From positions 1 to 12,050 of the forward strand of contig CANTFK010000410.1 of the NCBI GenBank assembly GCA_947646735.1: a stretch of DNA of 12,050 bases, given 5' to 3'. The stretch comes from Peronospora farinosa (taxonomy: Eukaryota > Oomycota > Peronosporomycetes > Peronosporales > Peronosporaceae). Below the pieces are notes generated by a model. The model made no database searches. It was given only the letters and a program-made list of their open reading frames with translations, and was not told where the DNA came from. Shown here in pieces: positions 7,874 through 12,050 of this stretch (within the stretch, counting starts at the first letter, position 1; each line of letters opens with the position of its first letter). Made by a program: the position numbers and the translations under genes.

Positions 7874-9850
7874 ATGGAGAGTCCACGGTCACGACGAAAT
7901 CGTCTAGCACGGGAACGAAGAGCACGCAAGCGTGCATTGGAAACCGATGATCAGCGGGAAGCACGACTACAGATTCAAAATGCTACCGAACGTGCGAGAC
8001 GTGCAGCACGATCACATGATGTGCACATGCGATATCTCCGCGATAATTGCGAGGCACACGCTGCACGAAGGGCAGACCAATCAGAAGAAGTGGCAGCTGA
8101 GCAGCGTCGGATTAATCGCGATGCGCACGCTGTGCGACGGGCAGAAGAGCCAGAGGTCCCCCTGGCATGTCGCATAATAAGTGCAGACGCTCCAACACTG
8201 CGTCATGTGTTGCAAAGAATGAACGTGAGGTGTCAGTCGTGTCAAGCATTCCATTGGATTGAAGAGAGAATTAAAGTAGCTGGGTCAACTCTGGGAAACC
8301 CGACTTTTACGATGTGTTGTGAACGTGGAAAGGTATTTAACATCCCACAGTTGGTTCCGCAACCGGAACCCCTCAACACATTATTGCATGAGCAAACACC
8401 ACTTGCTAGGGCGTTTCGCAGCAATATTAGAGGTTACAACAATGCACTATCATTCACGTCGCTTGGTGCCAAGCTGGATGACCGATTTGTGCAAGGAGGT
8501 GTATACACATTTAGGCTGCAGGGCGCTCTATATCATCGTATGGGTGCTCTACTGCCAGATGGAAGTCGAGATAAAAAATATGCTCAGCTGTACATTGCGG
8601 ACTCGAATGCCGCCCTGAATAGAAGGATGACGATTTTCCCGTCACTAGATCGACGAGTTATGGGGGAGCTACAAGCAATGCTGGAAGAAGTTAATCCTTA
8701 CGTTCAATTGTACGAGCAAGCCCGTCAACGTATGCACCATGATGGTACTTTAAATCTCGAGCTACGCCTGCTTTGCCTTAAGTCAAATGACCGTCGACGA
8801 TACAATACTCCAACTGCTGACGAGATTGGTGCAATCATGGTCGGCGACGGTCATGACGGCAGCATCTCTGACAGGGACATAATAATCAAGCGTCGAAATG
8901 ATGGTGGGATGCAGCGGATTTCAGCGTTGCATTCAGCATACACTCCGCTACATTACGTCCTTTTATTTCCAGACGGGCGACAGGGTTGGACTTCAACGAT
9001 GCCACTGCGAGGATTTGCATACAGAGAAGGGGATGGGCAAAGTTTATACGTGAACGATGAAGTTGCTGTACGTGGAAGAGGAGGATCAAGCCGGATATCT
9101 CAGATGCAATACTATTCTTATATGCTTCATCCTCGAGCATCTGGACAGCATTTGTTCTTGGCAGGACGTTTGCTGCAAGAATATATTGTTGATGCATGGG
9201 CATGTACGGAGCAAAATCGCTTGCATTTCATCTCCAGTAACCAAAGCGACCTGCGTTGTGAGCTGTATTCGGGAATTATGGATGCAATAAGTGACGATGA
9301 TCATGATGCAGCACGAATAGATCGTAAAATGATTCTGCCCTCCAGTTTTGCTGGCAGCTATCGTCAGATGAGCCAGCTGTACCAGGACGCCATGGCAATC
9401 GTGCGCAAATATGGCCGACCAGACCTTTTCGTAACCTTTACATGCAATCCGAAATGGCCTGAAATCAGAGCCGAGCTAGAACCAGGGCAACAGCCTCATG
9501 ATCGACCAGAATTGGTGGCAAGATTGTTCAACCTCAAATTGCAGGAACTAATGAGAGACTTTAGCGAGCGGAAAATTTTTGGAACAGTGGTCGGCAAAGC
9601 TTGGGTAATTGAGTTTCAGAAAAGGGGTCTCCCCCACGCGCACATCCTCATTATCTTGGATGAGGCTTCCAAGCTCCATACGCCGCAACAGATTGATTCG
9701 GCAGTCTCAGCTGAAATTCCTGACCCAGCCACCCATCCTGATGCATTTGAGACGGTGAAACGTTGTTTGGTACATGGTCCGTGTGGCATAGACACCATGC
9801 ATGGTGGAAGGAAAGTGCAGCAAGCGATACCCTCGAGTGTTTGCGACTGA
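7874..9850 (+). CDS. Transposase N-terminal part: zinc finger, Helitron-like N domain, Rep motifs 1-2
   Basis: This open frame of 658 codons is authentic to about residue 641; the last codons to the TGA at 9848-9850 are out of frame. Residues 1-95 are Arg/Ala/Glu-rich with imperfect repeats (AHAARRA, AHAVRRA), probably basic and helical, perhaps DNA-binding. Residues 120-149 hold C120, C123, H127 and C148/C149, typical of the Helitron zinc-finger-like region. The Helitron-like N-terminal domain follows, with LHYVLLFPDG (about 359-368), QYYSYMLHPR (about 412-421) and LPSSFAGSYRQM (from about 488). Rep motif 1 is FVTFTCNPKWPEI (from 519) and the HUH motif is GLPHAHILI, with H588 and H590 as metal ligands. 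CLVHGPCG then begins a conserved Cys-rich stretch that continues in the next frame. Confidence 0.92.
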   Translation: MESPRSRRNRLARERRARKRALETDDQREARLQIQNATERARRAARSHDVHMRYLRDNCEAHAARRADQSEEVAAEQRRINRDAHAVRRAEEPEVPLACRIISADAPTLRHVLQRMNVRCQSCQAFHWIEERIKVAGSTLGNPTFTMCCERGKVFNIPQLVPQPEPLNTLLHEQTPLARAFRSNIRGYNNALSFTSLGAKLDDRFVQGGVYTFRLQGALYHRMGALLPDGSRDKKYAQLYIADSNAALNRRMTIFPSLDRRVMGELQAMLEEVNPYVQLYEQARQRMHHDGTLNLELRLLCLKSNDRRRYNTPTADEIGAIMVGDGHDGSISDRDIIIKRRNDGGMQRISALHSAYTPLHYVLLFPDGRQGWTSTMPLRGFAYREGDGQSLYVNDEVAVRGRGGSSRISQMQYYSYMLHPRASGQHLFLAGRLLQEYIVDAWACTEQNRLHFISSNQSDLRCELYSGIMDAISDDDHDAARIDRKMILPSSFAGSYRQMSQLYQDAMAIVRKYGRPDLFVTFTCNPKWPEIRAELEPGQQPHDRPELVARLFNLKLQELMRDFSERKIFGTVVGKAWVIEFQKRGLPHAHILIILDEASKLHTPQQIDSAVSAEIPDPATHPDAFETVKRCLVHGPCGIDTMHGGRKVQQAIPSSVCD

Positions 9851-10004
9851 GACATCTGCCGATCATGACGGTTACCCGATTTACAGACGGCGTGACAATG
9901 GACGATATATTGAGGATGCAAAGGGCCGTCGTGTTGATAATCGATGGATTGTGCCGCATAATTTGTACCTATCCTCTAAGTACAATGCGCACATTAACGT
10001 TGAG
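9795..10004 (+). CDS. Transposase segment 2, shifted frame (up to the intron)
   Basis: After the frame change at about 9794-9797, the conserved Cys-rich stretch resumes as PCMVEGKCSKRYPR and runs through DGYPIYRRRDNGRYIE to YNAHINVE, the conserved block just before the catalytic tyrosines in Helitron Rep proteins. The exon ends after GAG at 10004, followed by GTGAGT. Translating onward into the intron gives unrelated residues and a stop at 10056-10058, which supports splicing here. The N-terminal side joins segment 1 through a one-base-extra or two-base-missing lesion. Confidence 0.8.
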
Positions 10005-10086
10005 GTGAGTTGGAAGAAAATGATATTCCCTGTTCATTTTATGCGATCAACATCGTGATATTGAGTAAGGATTTGTTTTCGTGTAG
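10005..10086 (+). other. Predicted spliceosomal intron (82 bp, phase 0)
   Basis: GTGAGT at 10005-10010 and TTTTCGTGTAG ending at 10086 are good donor and acceptor sites. Removing these 82 bases joins NAHINVE to ICSSISAIKYVFKYVYKG, restoring the continuous Helitron Rep block with no frame change. The intron lies 27 bases upstream of the first catalytic tyrosine codon. It is not confirmed by transcripts. Confidence 0.75.
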
Positions 10087-10175
10087 ATTTGTTCATCAAT
10101 CTCGGCCATCAAGTATGTCTTCAAATATGTATACAAGGGACACGATCGCACGACGGTGGTGGTTCAAGATGTAAA
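10087..10175 (+). CDS. Transposase segment 3: two-tyrosine catalytic motif
   Basis: The exon begins ICSSISAIKYVFKYVYKG. Tyrosine codons at 10114-10116 and 10126-10128 have the YxxxY spacing of Helitron Rep motif 3, whose two tyrosines carry out strand cleavage and transfer. A third Tyr (10132-10134) and KGHDR follow, as is usual. The segment ends in VQDVK, where a missing base near 10171-10176 shifts the frame. Confidence 0.85.
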
Positions 10176-10565
10176 GAAATTCAGCAATACATTGACGCTC
10201 GCTATGTTTCAGCTCCAGAGTCGTGCTGGCGCATCTTTGGCTTTAAGATGCATGATCACTACCCTCCAATTCAACGCCTGCAGGTGCATTTGCCCGACCA
10301 GCAACAAGTTGTGTTTAACGCTAACGGTAGCTTGGTGGCTGCAGTGAATAATGAGCAAGCGCGTAAAACAACACTCACACAGTGGTTTGAGCTCAACCGC
10401 CTAAACATAGATGCCCAAGAAACAACTTACTTGGATTTTCCGTCACGATTTGTCTGGAACATAAACAGAAAACAGTGGACGGTGCGACAACGAGGAAAGT
10501 GCGTCGGTCGTCTTTATTTTGTGAGCCCCAAAGCCGGGGATCGATATTTTTACGGACGTTGCTGA
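10176..10565 (+). CDS. Transposase segment 4: post-catalytic Rep region
   Basis: The frame continues as EIQQYIDARYVSAPESCWRI, then RLQVHLPDQQ, LDFPSRFVWN and GRLYFVSPKAGDRYF, all conserved between the Rep tyrosines and the helicase in Helitron transposases. The authentic frame ends in a run of five T at 10547-10551. One missing T there turns the continuation RTLLT into a spurious end at 10563-10565. Confidence 0.8.
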   Translation, partial: EIQQYIDARYVSAPESCWRIFGFKMHDHYPPIQRLQVHLPDQQQVVFNANGSLVAAVNNEQARKTTLTQWFELNRLNIDAQETTYLDFPSRFVWNINRKQWTVRQRGKCVGRLYFVSPKAGDRYFYGRC

Positions 10566-10753
10566 CAACTGTGAAGGGAGCAAAATCTTACGAGGACCTG
10601 CGAACATATAATGGCTTGCAGTACGAGACGTTTAAGACGGCGTGTGTTGCGCGTGGATTGTACGAGAACGACGAAGAATGGGAGCAGTGTCTACAGAAGC
10701 AGCGGGGATGCAGAGTGGTGGTAAACTGCGATCCCTGTTCGTCACAATTTTAA
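10550..10753 (+). CDS. Transposase segment 5: Rep-helicase linker
   Basis: In the next frame the protein continues LRTLLTTVKGAKSYEDLRTY, then ETFKTACVARGLYENDEEWE, the family's conserved region before the helicase. After CLQ (about 10696) one base is missing and the native frame moves on; the remaining codons to the TAA at 10751-10753 are out of frame. Confidence 0.8.
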   Translation, partial: LRTLLTTVKGAKSYEDLRTYNGLQYETFKTACVARGLYENDEEWEQCLQKQRGCRVVVNCDPCSSQF

Positions 10754-12050
10754 TCCATGGACCGCCTGCTAACCCGCGCCATTTATGGGATATTTTTCAG
10801 CATCATTTATCGGACGATTTGGCGCATCGACTTCGCCAGGATGGAAATGCAGAGCCGTCATCTGACCAGATCACGAGTTTGGCCTTTCACTTGATAGCAA
10901 ATCTTTTGGCGCCTTTTGAGAAAACCCTTGCTGACTTCAGTCTGCTCACTCCTGCGTATCAAATGGAAGAGCCACAGGGAAATCGATTGATTGCAGAACA
11001 GCTGGCATTCAACAAAGATGTGTTGAAAGAAGAGGCAGAAAAAGAGGTGCAGAGTTTGAACAAGCAACAGCTTCACATTCATCGTGAGATCATCAAATCC
11101 TGTAAGAAGGAGCAAGGTGGTATTTTTTTCATTGATGGACCCGGTGGAACGGGCAAAACATATTTAGAGAATTTGCTTCTCAAGTCTGTGCGGGGTCTAG
11201 GACATATTGCGCTGGCAGTGGCTTCATCTGGAATTGCAGCATTGCTTCTAGATAATAGACGCACCGCTCACTCTCGATTCAAGATCCCAATTAATCTGAA
11301 GCCTCACTCTATGTGCTCTATAAGCAAACAAAGTGATCTGGCAGGAATGCTACGCCTCACGAAGCTAATTATTTGGGACGAAGCACCAATGATGAGTAAG
11401 TTTGCGTTTGAGGCCGTTGACCGGACACTTCGCGATGTCACCGATAAATCTGACGTTTCGTTTGGTGGAATCACATTTGTGATGTGCGGCGATTTTCGCC
11501 AGATTCTGCCTGTTGTACCAAAAGGCATGCGTCCTGATATTGTTGCCGCGTCGATTAAGGAGTCCTATCTATGGAGTTGTGTTCAAGTTTTCAAATTGCG
11601 TCAGAACATGCGCGCAAGTAATCATGAGCAAATTAAAAATCTCGGGAATCGCACTTTCGCAGATTGGCTTTTGGCACTTGGAGAAGATCGGCTGGAAAAA
11701 TTGGACGACGATCACGTCCAGTGTCCATCGTCTATGATTGTCCATAATAACACGGTGGAAGAACTTCTAAACACAATTTATGATGGTGTTACAGATGTTG
11801 CTGAACATGCAAATCAGGAATACTTTAGCAGCCGGGCCATCCTTGCCGCCCGCAATGATGCTGTTGCTGAAATTAACATGGCGGTGCTGAACAGAATTGG
11901 GAGGGACATATATGAATACTTGAGCGCAGATAAGGTGGACGATGAAGAAGGTGCAAATGTTTTGCCCACCGAATATCTAAACAGGTTGGAAGTGAGTGGG
12001 TGGCCACCTCATCGACTTAGGTTAAAAATTGGAACTCCAATTATGCTTTT
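10696..12050 (+). CDS. Transposase C-terminal part: PIF1-family SF1 helicase domain (runs off window)
   Basis: The frame is open for about 451 codons to the window end without a stop. It begins with EAAGMQSGGKLRSLFVTIL, the normal continuation of the linker. The ATPase follows: Walker A GPGGTGKT (11137-11160), motif Ia around ALAVASSGIAALLL, Walker B LIIWDEAPM (from 11365), motif III CGDFRQILPVVPKG (from 11485) and FKLRQNMRA (from 11590), then KIGTPIML at the edge. This order is that of PIF1 helicases fused to Helitron Rep, powering strand displacement in the 5'-3' direction in the known family. The last helicase motifs and stop codon lie outside. There is no sign of decay in this part. Confidence 0.92.

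Larger units (their letters stand above)
6706..12050 (+). mobile_element. Autonomous-type Helitron, array element 5 (3' end outside the window)
   Basis: It begins with TCTATATAATAAAAGAAT immediately after the CTAG of element 4. The first 122 bp (6706-6827) equal the 5' ends of elements 2-4. After 6827 it diverges into a leader of about 1 kb, then a RepHel transposase gene from 7874 to the window end on the same strand. The helicase is cut off before its last motifs, so the 3' hairpin and CTRR end must lie downstream. In family terms this is a Helitron with HUH Rep nuclease and PIF1-like helicase. Four frameshifts in the gene make its present activity uncertain. Its leader is partly homologous to the repeat units (6829 to about 6950), which supports a common origin. 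Confidence 0.88.
7874..12050 (+). pseudogene. Helitron RepHel transposase gene, partial 3', four frameshifts, one intron
   Basis: The gene encodes the rolling-circle transposase. An HUH/two-tyrosine Rep nuclease nicks and joins single-stranded ends, and a fused PIF1-type helicase unwinds the element in the nucleus. The start ATG at 7874 is preceded by an in-frame TAA at 7871-7873. The reading path is 7874 to about 9796, 9795-10004, intron 10005-10086, 10087 to about 10175, 10176 to about 10551, 10550 to about 10696 and 10696 to the window end. Frame changes lie near 9794-9797 (one base extra or two missing), 10171-10176, 10547-10551 and 10694-10698 (one base missing each). No substitution-type stop interrupts about 1360 codons. 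Catalytic motifs are kept, so damage is recent or due to sequence error. The C-terminal helicase motifs lie outside the window. Confidence 0.85.

Noticed and set aside
7932..9959. Antisense and alternative-frame ORFs over the transposase (for example 8886-9203 and 9651-9959 on the minus strand)
   Set aside because: They are shadows of the conserved RepHel frame, without recognisable domains.
9794..10698. Programmed ribosomal frameshifting to explain the frame changes
   Set aside because: Four sites would be needed, in both directions, with no clear slippery heptamer plus structure; indels by mutation or sequencing error are simpler.

Overview
The window is eukaryotic repeat DNA, made almost entirely of Helitron (rolling-circle) transposons. 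The evidence is a Rep/PIF1-helicase transposase gene, a predicted 82-bp GT-AG spliceosomal intron, Helitron ends (5'-TC start; 3' hairpin followed by CTAG) and a long AT-rich tandem array. Nothing bacterial or viral is visible. The host cannot be named from this sequence: short introns and Helitrons of this type occur in oomycetes, fungi and invertebrates. No host gene is seen, and at most the first 7 bases are flanking DNA.

Layout. (1) Positions 8-1458 hold a 1451-bp element without coding capacity, starting TCTATATAATAAAAG after an A and ending in a hairpin plus CTAG. (2) Positions 1459-3207, 3208-4956 and 4957-6705 are three near-identical 1749-bp non-autonomous Helitrons in the same orientation. 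They abut exactly, each 3' CTAG touching the next 5' TC with no base between. Only two single-base differences were found among the copies by eye. (3) A fifth element starts at 6706. It shares its first 122 bp with the repeat units, then carries a long non-coding leader with degenerate GTCTGTCCGTG-rich repeats (about 7262-7823), then from 7874 a plus-strand RepHel gene that runs off the window end.

The RepHel gene contains, in order, an Arg-rich N-terminus, a Cys/His zinc-finger-like cluster, the Helitron-like N-terminal domain, Rep motif 1 (FVTFTCNPKWPEI), the HUH motif (PHAH), an intron, the two-tyrosine motif (YVFKY), the C-terminal Rep region and a PIF1-family SF1 helicase with Walker A (GPGGTGKT), Walker B (IIWDEAP) and GDFRQILPV. 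Four single-base-type frameshifts lie between about 9794 and 10698. The rest of the gene has no in-frame stop, so this is either a very recently damaged gene or one affected by sequence errors.

How the parts fit. Elements 1-4 have Helitron ends but no transposase. A RepHel of the type encoded next door, which shares their 5' end, is the likely enzyme that moved them. The gap-free CTAG|TC junctions are what a head-to-tail rolling-circle concatemer or circle junction would give. The array may therefore be an integrated multimer in front of its master element, possibly expanded later by unequal exchange. Each unit also contains several degenerate internal copies of the 3' hairpin, suggesting a composite 3' region.
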